DNA from: Paenibacillus sp. N3.4
Lineage (GTDB): Bacteria; Bacillota; Bacilli; Paenibacillales; NBRC-103111
Length of the DNA: 64,000 bases
Assembly (NCBI RefSeq): GCF_008017805.1
Contig: NZ_VRTT01000009.1
Coordinates: 1-64,000, forward strand
Direction: 5' to 3'
Part shown: one piece after another, positions 53,436 through 62,924 of the stretch
Numbering within the stretch: the stretch's first letter is position 1
Layout: each line of letters starts with the position of its first letter
Translations under genes and position numbers: made by a program
The notes under the pieces: model-generated
Seen by the model: only the letters and a program-made list of their open reading frames with translations
Databases searched by the model: none
What the model was told of the DNA's origin: nothing

Positions 53436-54172
53436 TTAAACAGAATCAGGCTTGTCCTTTTTACGCATCAGACTAAGAACAATCGTGCCTCCGAAAATAA
53501 CAATAAGTGTGGAGAAGAACAGAACAGGATGTAACTCGAATCCAAAGGCGCCAGCAATCATTTTAAGACCGATAATGATGATGAGAATGAACGCTGTTTT
53601 TTCCAATTCCGGAATCTTGTCAATGAGCTTCAGGAAGATTTGAGCTACGCCCCTCATCATGAGTACGCCCAAGATACCTCCAAGGAATAGAACCCAAACC
53701 TTTTCACTAACTCCGAAAGCCGCGAGAACGCTATCCACACTAAAGGCAATATCCATGACTTCTACCGCAATAACGGTTCGCCAGAAGGACATGCCTTTGT
53801 TCTTAACTTCACCGTCATCTGATTCTTCTTTCTTAAGAAACAGATTGCTGATAGCTATCCATAAGAGATAGACCCCGCCGAGTACTTTGATCCAAGCAAT
53901 CTGGACCAAGAAGGTTCCAACCCCAATCGCTACAAATCGGAAGATATAGGCCCCTATAATCCCATAAAACAATGCCTTCTTTTGTTGATCTTTAGGCAAA
54001 TGCTTCACCATTACGGCTAGGACTAATGCATTATCTGCAGACAACAAACCTTCCAGAATAATTAAGGTACCAATAATCCCCAGTTAACTGGATCAGTAAG
54101 TGTCGAGGAGAGCACTTCCCAACTAAAAAAGTTAGTAAAATTATTGATAAAGCTTTGGAAAAAATCTGACAT
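53436..54172 (-). pseudogene. terC: TerC family membrane protein, frameshifted
   Basis: TerC is an integral membrane protein (about seven to eight helices) implicated in metal handling and tellurite resistance. The start ATG at 54172, with GGAGGG upstream, reads MSDFFQSFINNFTNF... DPVNWG, then meets a stop. The remainder, LSADNALVLAVMVKHLP onward, lies in another frame and is complete. Adding one G to the minus-strand G4 run (54078-54081) restores NWGIIGTLIILEGLLSADNA. It appears to be a sequencing error, not decay. Confidence 0.9.
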
Positions 54173-54200
54173 TACGAAGACCCTCCTGATGTTTCTCTAT

Positions 54201-55481
54201 TTACTTACTGCCTGCAACCCATTTCATGCCCCAGTTAAATCCTTTATCCAGCTCCTGATGACCGGAAAAATACTGGACAAGCCGTTCAATACTAAACGTT
54301 TCATTATTATTATTGCGAATTAATGCAATCGCACACATCCGCCGGTGATTATCATGCTCATTCAATTTCACTTCGATATCAGGCCCGCCTTCTTGCTTAA
54401 CAGAAACAATACCGTCTGCTTCTGACCAGCTAGTAGCCCCCTCATAAATAAAAGTGAAAACGAGGATACGTTCAAATTCTTTGAGATGGTCTCCGTTAAT
54501 TCTTATGTTCTCGCCAGTCGTCACAGATCCTGTGCGATCGTCACCATCCAAGGCAATGTACGGTTTTTTATTTAGGGAACCAAAACGGTTGCCTAACGCT
54601 TGAATGACACCTTTTTCTCCTGATTTCAGCTCATACAAGCAAGCAAGATCCAGATCGATTGCTTTGCTTTTTCCGAATAAACCGGAAGATTTCTTTTTCT
54701 GATTCCAGTTCAGGTTAATAACAATTTCGCCTAGTCGACCTGTCGACTTCTTCTCCAGATTGATACGCTCGCCTTTCTTCTTCAATTCAATCTTAGTGAG
54801 ATTGACGGGTACTTCTGAAGAAGAGCTGCCTTGATTTACTGGAACAGGAGGTATGAAGGGAGGTGTAACCGCCGATGTAGGCGATAAAGACGATGGTGTT
54901 GGAATAGGTGCAGAACTAGGCGTTGGTTCATCCTTCACTTCGATACCAAAATTGGCGCAAAGAGCTTTCAATCCACCGGAAAAGCCCGCTCCCACGGCAC
55001 TAAACTTCCATTCGTTTCCATATCTATATAATTCCCCAACAACAATGGCTGTCTCTACAGAGAATTGATTTCCTAATTCATAACGAATCATATCTTGTCC
55101 TGTACGAGAATCAAAAATCCGTACATACATTTGATTTACTTGGCTGAACTGCTGCTTTAAATTCTCGCCCTCATGAATGGTAAGGGTGATGGACATCTTT
55201 TCTACATGAGCGGGAACGGAGGTAAATTGAACACTGAACTGCCGTTTATCATTCTCATGGGAAGGTTGATTAATAAACGTAACACCGTTTTTGGATGGAT
55301 TATTGTAAAAAATCAATTGCTCATCATGATCCACTTTTCCATTAGCGCCTAGTAGAAATGCAGATGTATCCAGATCTACGTCAGCAGGGGAACTCCACCC
55401 AAGCCCAATGCCAATCTGTGTTAATCCTGGGTTCGTTTTCGTAAGGTCTGTTTTTTGACCTTTGACAAGAGATACATGCAT
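54201..55481 (-). CDS. terA: TerD-TerA fusion protein
   Basis: The 426-residue protein has an N-terminal TerD domain (about 1-190, [18 protein letters not shown]) , a Pro/Ser/Thr linker (about 195-230) and a C-terminal TerA domain (LGEIVINLNWNQKKK, IDLDLACLYELKSGEKGVIQ). The N-terminal domain lacks part of the usual acidic calcium loop. It is probably a membrane-associated scaffold component of the Ter complex. It lies between terC and the terD genes. Confidence 0.92.
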   Translation of the reverse strand: MHVSLVKGQKTDLTKTNPGLTQIGIGLGWSSPADVDLDTSAFLLGANGKVDHDEQLIFYNNPSKNGVTFINQPSHENDKRQFSVQFTSVPAHVEKMSITLTIHEGENLKQQFSQVNQMYVRIFDSRTGQDMIRYELGNQFSVETAIVVGELYRYGNEWKFSAVGAGFSGGLKALCANFGIEVKDEPTPSSAPIPTPSSLSPTSAVTPPFIPPVPVNQGSSSSEVPVNLTKIELKKKGERINLEKKSTGRLGEIVINLNWNQKKKSSGLFGKSKAIDLDLACLYELKSGEKGVIQALGNRFGSLNKKPYIALDGDDRTGSVTTGENIRINGDHLKEFERILVFTFIYEGATSWSEADGIVSVKQEGGPDIEVKLNEHDNHRRMCAIALIRNNNNETFSIERLVQYFSGHQELDKGFNWGMKWVAGSK

Positions 55482-55559
55482 AGTGGGGTTGTCACCTTCC
55501 TATTTCAAAATAGAAGGGTGATGCCTTACCTGCACCACCCCCTTGTATCTGCTTACAGC

Positions 55560-56150
55560 TTATTCAGCATCCAGTCCATAATTTTTGCAAAGTGCTTGAA
55601 GACCGCCTTGGAATCCACTTCCAACTGCTTGGAATTTCCATTCTTGCGCTTGGCTGCTGTCTCGGTACAGCTCACAAATAACAACAGCTGTTTCAACAGA
55701 GAAGTCTTCGCCAAGGTCATAACGTAAAATTTCCTGATTCGTCAGTTCATCAACCAAACGTACGAATGCATTGGAGACTTGTCCAAAGTTCTGAGCACGA
55801 TTGATTGCATCGTGTATCGTTACTGTAATGCCAATCCGATGGATATGGGCCGGAATTTTGGAGAAATCCACTTTGATTTGCTCATCATCCCCGTCGCCTT
55901 CACCTGTACGATTATCGCCAGTATGCTGAACAGAGCCATTCCCACCGGTCAAATTGTTATAAAAAATAAAATCCTCAAGCCCTTTAGCCTTGCCTTCCGC
56001 ATGCAGCAGGAAGGCAGACGCATCTAGATCGAAATCATGTCCGCCATTATATTTATTCGTATCCCAACCCAAACCGATGACTGCTTTACTTAAACCTGGA
56101 TTCGTTTTGGTTAAATCGATTCGTTGACCTTTGGATAAGCTAATTGTCAT
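55560..56150 (-). CDS. terD: TerD family calcium-binding stress protein (copy 1)
   Basis: The 196-residue protein matches the TerD family: [36 protein letters not shown] and the calcium-binding [18 protein letters not shown]. The C-terminus has [13 protein letters not shown] and [12 protein letters not shown]. Acidic ligands look intact. It is one of three adjacent terD-like genes that arose by duplication. Confidence 0.95.
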   Translation of the reverse strand: MTISLSKGQRIDLTKTNPGLSKAVIGLGWDTNKYNGGHDFDLDASAFLLHAEGKAKGLEDFIFYNNLTGGNGSVQHTGDNRTGEGDGDDEQIKVDFSKIPAHIHRIGITVTIHDAINRAQNFGQVSNAFVRLVDELTNQEILRYDLGEDFSVETAVVICELYRDSSQAQEWKFQAVGSGFQGGLQALCKNYGLDAE

Positions 56151-56183
56151 TTTTGCATCTCCTCAACTGGTTTTTATCGATTC

Positions 56184-56765
56184 TTAAGTGGTTTGTAGAC
56201 CGTAGTCGCGAGCTAATCCGCCTAGACCGTCTTTATACCCGCTGCCGATTGCGCTGAATTTCCATTCGCCGCTATTACGGTATAACTCGCCAACAACAAC
56301 GCCTGTTTCGATGGAAAAGTCTTCGCCAAGGTCGAAACGGAGGATCTCTTCGTCACTTGCTTCGTTAACAATACGTACGTAAGCATTGGATACTTGTCCG
56401 AAGTTTTGAGCTCTTGCTTCCGCGTCGTGAATCGTAATGCAGAACGCGACTTTTTCTACTTCTGCCGGAACGGCGCTCAAATCGATTTTGATTTGCTCAT
56501 CGTCCCCATCACCGGCGCCTGTACGATTGTCGCCTGTATGTACGATAGAACCGTTAGCATTCTTTGGATTGTTATAAAAAATGAAATCGGATTCGGAAGC
56601 CACTTTACCAGCGGCATTCAAGCTAAATACAGAAGCGTCTAGATCGAAATCTTTACCGCCATCATATTTATTCGTATCCCAACCCACGCCAACAACCACT
56701 TTAGATAGACCTGGATTTGTTTTTGTTAAGTCTACTTTTTGTCCTTTGGATAATGAAATCGCCAT
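56184..56765 (-). CDS. terD: TerD family calcium-binding stress protein (copy 2)
   Basis: The 193-residue protein is close to copy 1: [54 protein letters not shown] and [25 protein letters not shown] (quoted in part). All acidic calcium ligands are present. The spacing to copy 1 is about 33 bases. It is possibly a TerE-type variant. Confidence 0.95.
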   Translation of the reverse strand: MAISLSKGQKVDLTKTNPGLSKVVVGVGWDTNKYDGGKDFDLDASVFSLNAAGKVASESDFIFYNNPKNANGSIVHTGDNRTGAGDGDDEQIKIDLSAVPAEVEKVAFCITIHDAEARAQNFGQVSNAYVRIVNEASDEEILRFDLGEDFSIETGVVVGELYRNSGEWKFSAIGSGYKDGLGGLARDYGLQTT

Positions 56766-56799
56766 GAGAATAACCTCGCTTTATGGGAAATTTTAATTT

Positions 56800-57399
56800 T
56801 TAGTTATATCGTCTAACCAGTTGTCCGATTGAAGTGTCGGTATAGCCTTCACCGATTGCATTAAATTTCCATTCGCCGCTATTGCGATATAGTTCCGCAA
56901 CGATCAGCGATGTTTTGCCGGAGTAATCCTCAGTTAAATTAAATTTAACCAATTCTTGCTGGTTAGAATCATTCAGCAACCGAATATAGGCCGATTGCAC
57001 ATGTCCGAAATCCTGTTTTCTATTTACACAATCGTAGATATTAACTACGAAAACGATTTTATCAACATCAGCAGGCACTTTAGCCAAGTTAACGGTCACT
57101 TGTTCGTCATCGCCTTCGCCTTCACCTGTACGATTATCACCGGAGTGAACAACGGACCCACACGAGCTTTGCAAATTAGCGAAATAAACAACATTATTTT
57201 CTTTTCGTAATTTTCCGTTTTCATCTAATAAAATAACGGAAGCGTCACAGTCAATCTCGGCTGCTTTCTTTTTCATTCCGAAAAAGCCTCTTTTTTCCAC
57301 GACTGCGGGATCCCAGCCTAAACCGACCACCACTTTGGAAAGACCTGAGTTGCCTTTCGTTAAATCAATTTTTTGACCTTTGACTAAACTAATCGTCAT
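56800..57399 (-). CDS. terD: TerD family protein (copy 3, diverged)
   Basis: The 199-residue protein starts MTISLVKGQKIDLTKGNSGL but differs from copies 1 and 2. It has a short basic insertion (VEKRGFFGMKKKAAE) and the DLDAS segment reads DCDAS. The acidic loop [18 protein letters not shown] is retained. The C-terminus ends QLVRRYN instead of ARDYGL. It is first after the SigW-type promoter. Confidence 0.93.
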   Translation of the reverse strand: MTISLVKGQKIDLTKGNSGLSKVVVGLGWDPAVVEKRGFFGMKKKAAEIDCDASVILLDENGKLRKENNVVYFANLQSSCGSVVHSGDNRTGEGEGDDEQVTVNLAKVPADVDKIVFVVNIYDCVNRKQDFGHVQSAYIRLLNDSNQQELVKFNLTEDYSGKTSLIVAELYRNSGEWKFNAIGEGYTDTSIGQLVRRYN

Positions 57400-57448
57400 C
57401 TAGGTCACCTCCCTTCCTTTACATATATAATGTAAACCTAATAAGTGT

Positions 57449-57474
57449 TACGTAAGAAATACAATCACGTTTCA
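57449..57474 (-). promoter_or_regulatory. SigW-type ECF promoter of the terD genes
   Basis: On the minus strand TGAAAC (57469-57474) is followed after exactly 16 bases by CGTA (57449-57452). This matches the sigma-W consensus perfectly. It lies about 50 bases upstream of terD copy 3. In B. subtilis the corresponding yceCDEFGHI operon is under ECF sigma control. Confidence 0.85.
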
Positions 57475-57507
57475 CCGTAGGATTTAAATATTTTGTAAAT
57501 TCGACGA

Positions 57508-57954
57508 TTATAGACTAAATTCGCTAGGATTGAGATTTAACGTTGTGCAAATATCTCTGACAGCCTTCTTCTCGGTATCATCAAAATCACCGTCAGCTGC
57601 CCCAATCGCACAACAAACCGCAACGATGATCCTTCCTGTTTCAGGCTTGCTGCTGAACTTGGCAATCACCTTGAGAGCCTCTTGTTTGCCAATCATTCCC
57701 GAGAACTCGAAGTTACTTGTAAAATGGTTAAAACGCGCGATAACATTGCTAATATCGAAAACTTTAAGTTCATCGCTTCTGCTTATGTACCCAATCATTT
57801 TTTCCTTTTCTGCATGGCTAATATTTCCATCAGCTGCTGCTACGATTGCACATCCAGCAACAACGGCATCCAGAAAATCTTTGTTTTGAAATTTTTTCAC
57901 TTGATCCGACAAACCTGTTTTTGCACTCGAAAACCATGATTTGAAAGTACTCAT
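57508..57954 (-). CDS. terB: TerB family tellurite resistance protein
   Basis: The 148-residue all-helical protein has paired acidic phrases of the TerB fold: VAAADGNISHAEKEKMIGYI and GAADGDFDDTEKKAVRDIC. TerB is thought to link the membrane TerC complex with TerD proteins. It is transcribed ahead of the terD set, with its own upstream region of about 130 bases; the internal SigW-type promoter follows its stop codon. Confidence 0.92.
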   Translation of the reverse strand: MSTFKSWFSSAKTGLSDQVKKFQNKDFLDAVVAGCAIVAAADGNISHAEKEKMIGYISRSDELKVFDISNVIARFNHFTSNFEFSGMIGKQEALKVIAKFSSKPETGRIIVAVCCAIGAADGDFDDTEKKAVRDICTTLNLNPSEFSL

Positions 57955-58087
57955 TTCAGCACCACCTTAAGTTATAGTTACACAAACTGACTATAGGCTA
58001 CATTTTTTCCCAAATTGCCCCTATACGTTCAGTTTAATCGATATGATTTCAGTTATCAAATTTCAGATTTGTCGAATCGTATATGAG

Positions 58088-58122
58088 AAAAAGGCATGCT
58101 GAGAACACAGCATGCCTTTTTC
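58088..58122. terminator. Bidirectional terminator after the M20 gene
   Basis: AAAAAGGCATGCTG and CAGCATGCCTTTTT form a strong stem with A and T ends, just after the restored stop of the M20 gene at 58122-58124 and facing terB upstream region. Confidence 0.88.
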
Positions 58123-59356
58123 TATTCGTTTAGTGCCTCGCGAACGAACTGCACATGTATTTTGGCCCCATAGAGCAGAACATCCTCATCTACATTGAAC
58201 TGGGGATGGTGAAGGGGATGATGATTCCTCGGTCGGCATTCCCCACTCCGATGAAGGCGAATGCGCCCGGGACACGCTTTACATATAGGGCAAAATCCTC
58301 ACCGGCAAGGCTGGGTTTCTCCAACAGCAACGATTGCTCCCGACCCAGCACTTCCGCTCCTGCCTGCAGCACCAGCTGCGCGGCAGAGTGATCGTTCTTA
58401 AGCGCCGTACCCATGCGGAAGCTGAATGAGCAAGTACCACCATACGACTCCGCGATAGCCCCCGCTCGCTTTTCAATCGTTCCTCTGATCTTATCCACGA
58501 CCTCCTGATCAAAGGTACGATACGATCCTGTGATTTCACTGTGATCAGCAATCGCGTTAAGAACGGTACCTGCTTTCAAAGTGCCGAAGGACAACACGGC
58601 AGGTTCAAACGGATCGATTTCTGAAGACATCGCAACCTTCATTTCTATGGCGAACTGCGAGGCCATCAGAAGCGCATCGGCAGCCAAATGAGGAGTGCTG
58701 TGATGTCCGGTTAAACCGTGAAACACGACTTTAAAATGTGTTGAAGCAGCCATCGCATATTGGGCATGCACGCCGATCGTACCTATAGGCAGTTCAGGCC
58801 AAACATGCAGCCCGAAACATAACCCGCAATCATCGAGAACACCCGATTCCACAAGATCCGCGCCGCCGCTGAGCAAACGTCCATCCAACGGACTTACTCT
58901 GGCGCCTTCTTCGGCGGCTTGGAAGACAAATTTAACTGTACCAGCCCATTCCTCACGGTACCGACTTAGCGCTTTCGCTGCGCCCAGCAGCATTGTCGTA
59001 TGAACGTCATGTCCGCAGGCATGCATGAAGCCATCATACAAAGATTTGTATGAGGCATCTGTCTGCTCATGAATCGGCAAAGCATCCATATCCGCACGCA
59101 GAACAATGGTCTTCTGTAGGTTTTCGTTTAGCTTTGCATCCTTCTTGCCACGAAGTACGCCAATAACACCCATACCGAAGTGCTGACCGACATGACGCTG
59201 AACCTCCAGCCCCCATTGCTCCAATAAATCAGCAACTTTAGCCGCTGTTCGGGTAACATCAAACAACACCTCGGGATGTTGATGAAAATCCCTCCGCAAT
59301 GCGACGAGTTCGTCCTCAATCGTGTCCAAATAAGCGAAAATCAGTGCTGTATTCAT
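58122..59356 (-). pseudogene. M20 family N-acyl amidohydrolase, C-terminal frameshift
   Basis: This is a metal-dependent deacylase (HipO/YxeP type). It holds MHACGHDVHTTMLLGAAKAL and EEGARVSPLDGR, with the active-site histidine and glutamate. The frame ends prematurely at IIIPFTIPSSM. In the next frame the normal ending HHPQFNVDEDVLLYGAKIHV continues to a stop at 58122. Adding one G on plus at about 58220 restores IIHPLHHPQFN. It is the last gene of the cysteine-salvage operon. The activity is inferred, not shown. Confidence 0.88.
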
Positions 59357-59367
59357 GCACGGTCCCC

Positions 59368-60696
59368 TCAGCTGGTAGCTTCTACCTTCGTATAACGGTT
59401 TGCCGGAATCGCAATACCTAGGTTGCCTCTTAACGTATCTGCTTCGTATTCGGTTCGATAAAGGCCGCGTTCTTGCAGGATCGGAACGACCAGCTCAACG
59501 AAATCGTCCAGCCCATTCGGAAGCGCCGCGGCAATAATGAAGCCATCTGCAGCGCCTTCTTCGAACCAACGCTGCACGCGATCAGCCACTTGTTCAGGCG
59601 TTCCTGTGAATTCGTTACGCGGCGTAGCTACACTAAGCGCTACTTGGCGCAGCGTTAAGTTGTTATCTCTAGCATTTTGCTTAATCTTGTCCGTGCCGCT
59701 GCGGAAGCTGTTGCTGCCGAAATCGCCTAGATCCGGAAACGGTTCATCCAGCGGATATTGCGAGAAATCATGGTGTTCGAAGAAGCGTCCGAGGAAATCC
59801 AACGCTTTATCAATCGTTACCAGGTTTGCAACCTCTTGATATTTGCGCTCCGCTTCTTCTTCCGTGAGCCCAATAATGGGACCAATACCTGGAAGAATGA
59901 CAAGATCATCCGGCGAACGGCCATAAGCAGCGGCTCTATTTTTAATATCTTTGTAATAAGCTTTCGCATCCTCAATCGTTTCATGTCCGGCAAAAATGGC
60001 ATCAGCCACCTTCGCTGCGAAGGCCCGGCCATCTTCTGAGGCTCCGGCTTGGAAAATAACCGGCTGTCCCTGCTTGGAACGAGCTATATTCAGCGGACCT
60101 TGTACGGAGAAAAACTCTCCTTTGTGGTTCAAGGTATGCAATTTATCGGGATCGAAAAATACACCGCTCTCTTTGTCCCGAACAAAAGCATCATCTTCCC
60201 ATGAATCCCATAACCCGCGTGCTACTTCCAAGTATTCATTGGCGATGCGGTAACGTTCAGGGTGTGACGGGTGCTGATCCTTGCTGTAGTTTTTGGCAGA
60301 ACCTTCTAAGGGTGAAGTAACAATATTCCAGCCTGCACGCCCGTCGCTGATCATATCAATCGAGGCAAATTGTCTAGATACGGTGAATGGCTCACTGTAG
60401 GAAGTCGATAATGTGCCCACCAATCCTATGTGTGAGGTTACCGCTGCGAGCGCGGATAGAATCGTGATCGGTTCAAAACGATTTAGAAAGTGCGGAATTG
60501 ATTTCTCCGTGATATAAAGGCCATCTGCAATAAAAACAAGATCAAACTTACCGGACTCCGCTTTCTGCGCTTGCTGCTTGTAGAAACCGAAGTTCACGCT
60601 CGCGTCCGTTATAGCTTCAGGATGCCGCCAGCCCGATATGTTGCCTCCCACACCATGAATAATCGCGCCAAATTTCAATTGTTTTTGTTTGGACAT
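59368..60696 (-). CDS. LLM-class flavin-dependent monooxygenase (NtaA/SnaA/DszA family)
   Basis: It uses reduced FMN to oxidise a sulfur- or nitrogen-bearing substrate. The 442 residues include [32 protein letters not shown] (quoted in part), [17 protein letters not shown] and [20 protein letters not shown]. Relatives in B. subtilis are CmoJ (YtnJ) and YxeK, which act on N-acetylated S-substituted cysteines. It lies between the GNAT and M20 genes, 17 and 11 bases apart. Confidence 0.92.
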   Translation of the reverse strand: MSKQKQLKFGAIIHGVGGNISGWRHPEAITDASVNFGFYKQQAQKAESGKFDLVFIADGLYITEKSIPHFLNRFEPITILSALAAVTSHIGLVGTLSTSYSEPFTVSRQFASIDMISDGRAGWNIVTSPLEGSAKNYSKDQHPSHPERYRIANEYLEVARGLWDSWEDDAFVRDKESGVFFDPDKLHTLNHKGEFFSVQGPLNIARSKQGQPVIFQAGASEDGRAFAAKVADAIFAGHETIEDAKAYYKDIKNRAAAYGRSPDDLVILPGIGPIIGLTEEEAERKYQEVANLVTIDKALDFLGRFFEHHDFSQYPLDEPFPDLGDFGSNSFRSGTDKIKQNARDNNLTLRQVALSVATPRNEFTGTPEQVADRVQRWFEEGAADGFIIAAALPNGLDDFVELVVPILQERGLYRTEYEADTLRGNLGIAIPANRYTKVEATS

Positions 60697-60713
60697 AAGA
60701 TCTCCCTACTCTC

Positions 60714-61241
60714 CTATAGATTCGCTGTTTCTTTTAATTGAAGCCGATAGCTTTTAACGAGTGTTTCACCCTTTTGAATATCCTTGTCAAATGCCCGCTC
60801 GAAGCCTAACCGTTCATAAAGCTTAACGGCCGATTCCATCATGTCGGATGTATGCAAATGAAGCGTAGATGCGCCTAATGCCAGCGCACGTCTCGCGCTT
60901 TCTTGAATGAGCGCCGTCGCGATACCGAGCCCTCTGGCTTGAGGCGAAACTGCCAGTAAACGAATAATCGGCGATTGAATGCCTAATTCCGGTAAGCCGT
61001 ATGCCGCTTCAGATGAAAGGAAAAGCAAGGAGCTTCCGACCACTTCACCTTCCAATTCGGCAACCAGGCGAGCTGATGGCGCGTCCCCATCCACAGAGGA
61101 CAAAATATTCGCCTTGTAATCCTCCCAACCTGCAGGAGTCAGAATAGCCTGATACTGCCCATAGGCATCAGCAAGCAGCTGCCGGATGAGATCCCGATCT
61201 CTTTCATTCGCTTCACGAATACGAACCTCTTGTGTACTCAT
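60714..61241 (-). CDS. GNAT family N-acetyltransferase
   Basis: The 175-residue protein has the acetyl-CoA loop LAVSPQARGLGIATALIQESA near residues 92-112 (quoted in part) and a typical GNAT fold. In the neighbouring salvage context it is a candidate for acetylating S-substituted cysteine, like SnaA (YtmI) and SnaB (YxeL) of B. subtilis. This role is inferred from the operon. Confidence 0.87.
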   Translation of the reverse strand: MSTQEVRIREANERDRDLIRQLLADAYGQYQAILTPAGWEDYKANILSSVDGDAPSARLVAELEGEVVGSSLLFLSSEAAYGLPELGIQSPIIRLLAVSPQARGLGIATALIQESARRALALGASTLHLHTSDMMESAVKLYERLGFERAFDKDIQKGETLVKSYRLQLKETANL

Positions 61242-61263
61242 AGCCTTATACCACCCTTCATCC

Positions 61264-61740
61264 TTACGCTTTCACTTTGGATGCGTTCTTGATCCGTTCA
61301 ATTTGCGCTAAATGTACTTGGACATGTGCCGTGAAGGATTGGACGACATCGGTTAGTTTCACAACCTGCCCTTTAAAATTAATGCCGCTTTTCTCCCAAT
61401 CCTGTGTAGGCAGCCGTTTGAACAACAGACTGTTAAACGTTAATAAAGCTTGAAAAACATCCAGAATGTCCGAAGCTGCGCCTTCATTCGCTCTGGCGCT
61501 GCTCACCCACGGGTCTTGGCTAAATGCAGGCAATTGCACCGTAGATCCAGAAAGAATTTCACGAATTCGGAACGAAACAACAATATTATGGTCGGCCAGA
61601 TGGGACAGGACTTCCGTCACGCTCCATTTCTCTGGCGTCTCTTTCCATGTCAGCTGTTCCTCCGTAAGCCCTTCTATGGCTGTAATCAGTTGTTGATGTG
61701 TATCTATATAGGACTGGATATCGTTTGTATGTTCACTCAT
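61264..61740 (-). CDS. DinB family putative metal-dependent (thiol) transferase
   Basis: The 158-residue helical protein has the DinB metal-site pattern: H47 and H51 (SHLADHNIV) and H139/H143 (AHVQVHLAQI). DinB proteins include bacillithiol S-transferases and mycothiol-dependent enzymes. Its place inside a cysteine-conjugate salvage operon makes a thiol-transfer role attractive. The start overlaps the M20 gene stop by one base (TAATG). Confidence 0.85.
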   Translation of the reverse strand: MSEHTNDIQSYIDTHQQLITAIEGLTEEQLTWKETPEKWSVTEVLSHLADHNIVVSFRIREILSGSTVQLPAFSQDPWVSSARANEGAASDILDVFQALLTFNSLLFKRLPTQDWEKSGINFKGQVVKLTDVVQSFTAHVQVHLAQIERIKNASKVKA

Positions 61741-62924
61741 TATTTGGCCTCCAAGGGGTTGTCGGTATTCAGCTGCTTCAAAGCATGCTCAGCTAAACCG
61801 GCGAAATAGTGCGCACTGATCGATAGGGCGCGTTCATCCAAATCAAATGCCGGATGGTGCCACTCTTGCGTACCTGATGTCCCCATAAAAACAAAGACGC
61901 CAGGCACCTTTTTCTGATAAAAAGCAAAATCTTCTCCTGCCGGCGATGGGGTTGGTGTAATCACTCGCAAGCCAGCGTTGTGGGCGGCTTGGATTGCAAC
62001 CTCAGCTAGCTCCGCATCATTATTCACGGAAGGAGGTCCCTTGATCCAGCGAACCACAGCCGTCGTGCCATAAGCAGCAACAACACCCTGAACAACCTGA
62101 TCAAAACGTTTAAGCACCACAGAACGAACATTTTCATCAAAACTTCGCACTGTACCGTCCAAAACGGCTTTGTCCGGGATGATATTCCATGACGTCCCGC
62201 TATGAATTTTCGTCACACTAACGACGGCGCTTTGCAGCGAGCTAATATTGCGGCTAACAATGGATTGAAGGGCAGTGACAATATGCGCACCGGCTACGAT
62301 CGGATCAATCCCCGCTTCGGGAACAGCAGCATGAGTGCCAAGTCCAGCCACTTCAACAACGAATCCGTCCGCTGCAGCCATTAATGGACCTGATTTAATA
62401 CCAATGGTACCGACCGGAAGATCTGGTTTATTATGCATACCGAAAACAGCACTTACGTCCTCTAGCGCGCCGGATTGAATGACTCTCTCGGCTCCTTGCG
62501 CTTTTTCTTCTGCCGGTTGAAAAATGAAACGAACCGTGCCTTTCAGCTCATTTTCCTGCTGCTTCAGGAGGAAAGCTGCTCCTAGGATCGCCGCCGTGTG
62601 AAAATCATGCCCGCAGGCGTGCATTTTGCCGGGAATTTGAGACGCGTAGGCGAAACCTGTTTCTTCTTGGATTGGCAAAGCATCAATATCGGCGCGAAGC
62701 GCAATGATCGGTCCATCCTGCTTGCCGCCTACTTCCGCGATAAGTCCGGTTTTGAGCGGATAGTTGGCAATCCGAATATCCGCTTCCTCCAACCAGGCAC
62801 GAATGGATGCTGTTGTTTGAAATTCTTCATTAGATAATTCCGGATTTTGGTGCAAATGACGTCGGATCGAAATTAATGTCTGATCAAGCTCGGGCAGCTG
62901 TAGTTTCGATGTGGTTTCACTCAT
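61740..62924 (-). CDS. M20 family N-acyl amidohydrolase
   Basis: The intact 394-residue deacylase contains HACGHDFHTAAILGA, EKAQGAERVIQSGAL and QEWHHPAFDLDERAL. It resembles the B. subtilis SndA/SndB/YxeP enzymes, which release S-substituted cysteine from its N-acetyl form. It overlaps the upstream LLM gene by four bases. A second, more distant M20 gene lies at the other end of the operon. Confidence 0.92.
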   Translation of the reverse strand: MSETTSKLQLPELDQTLISIRRHLHQNPELSNEEFQTTASIRAWLEEADIRIANYPLKTGLIAEVGGKQDGPIIALRADIDALPIQEETGFAYASQIPGKMHACGHDFHTAAILGAAFLLKQQENELKGTVRFIFQPAEEKAQGAERVIQSGALEDVSAVFGMHNKPDLPVGTIGIKSGPLMAAADGFVVEVAGLGTHAAVPEAGIDPIVAGAHIVTALQSIVSRNISSLQSAVVSVTKIHSGTSWNIIPDKAVLDGTVRSFDENVRSVVLKRFDQVVQGVVAAYGTTAVVRWIKGPPSVNNDAELAEVAIQAAHNAGLRVITPTPSPAGEDFAFYQKKVPGVFVFMGTSGTQEWHHPAFDLDERALSISAHYFAGLAEHALKQLNTDNPLEAK

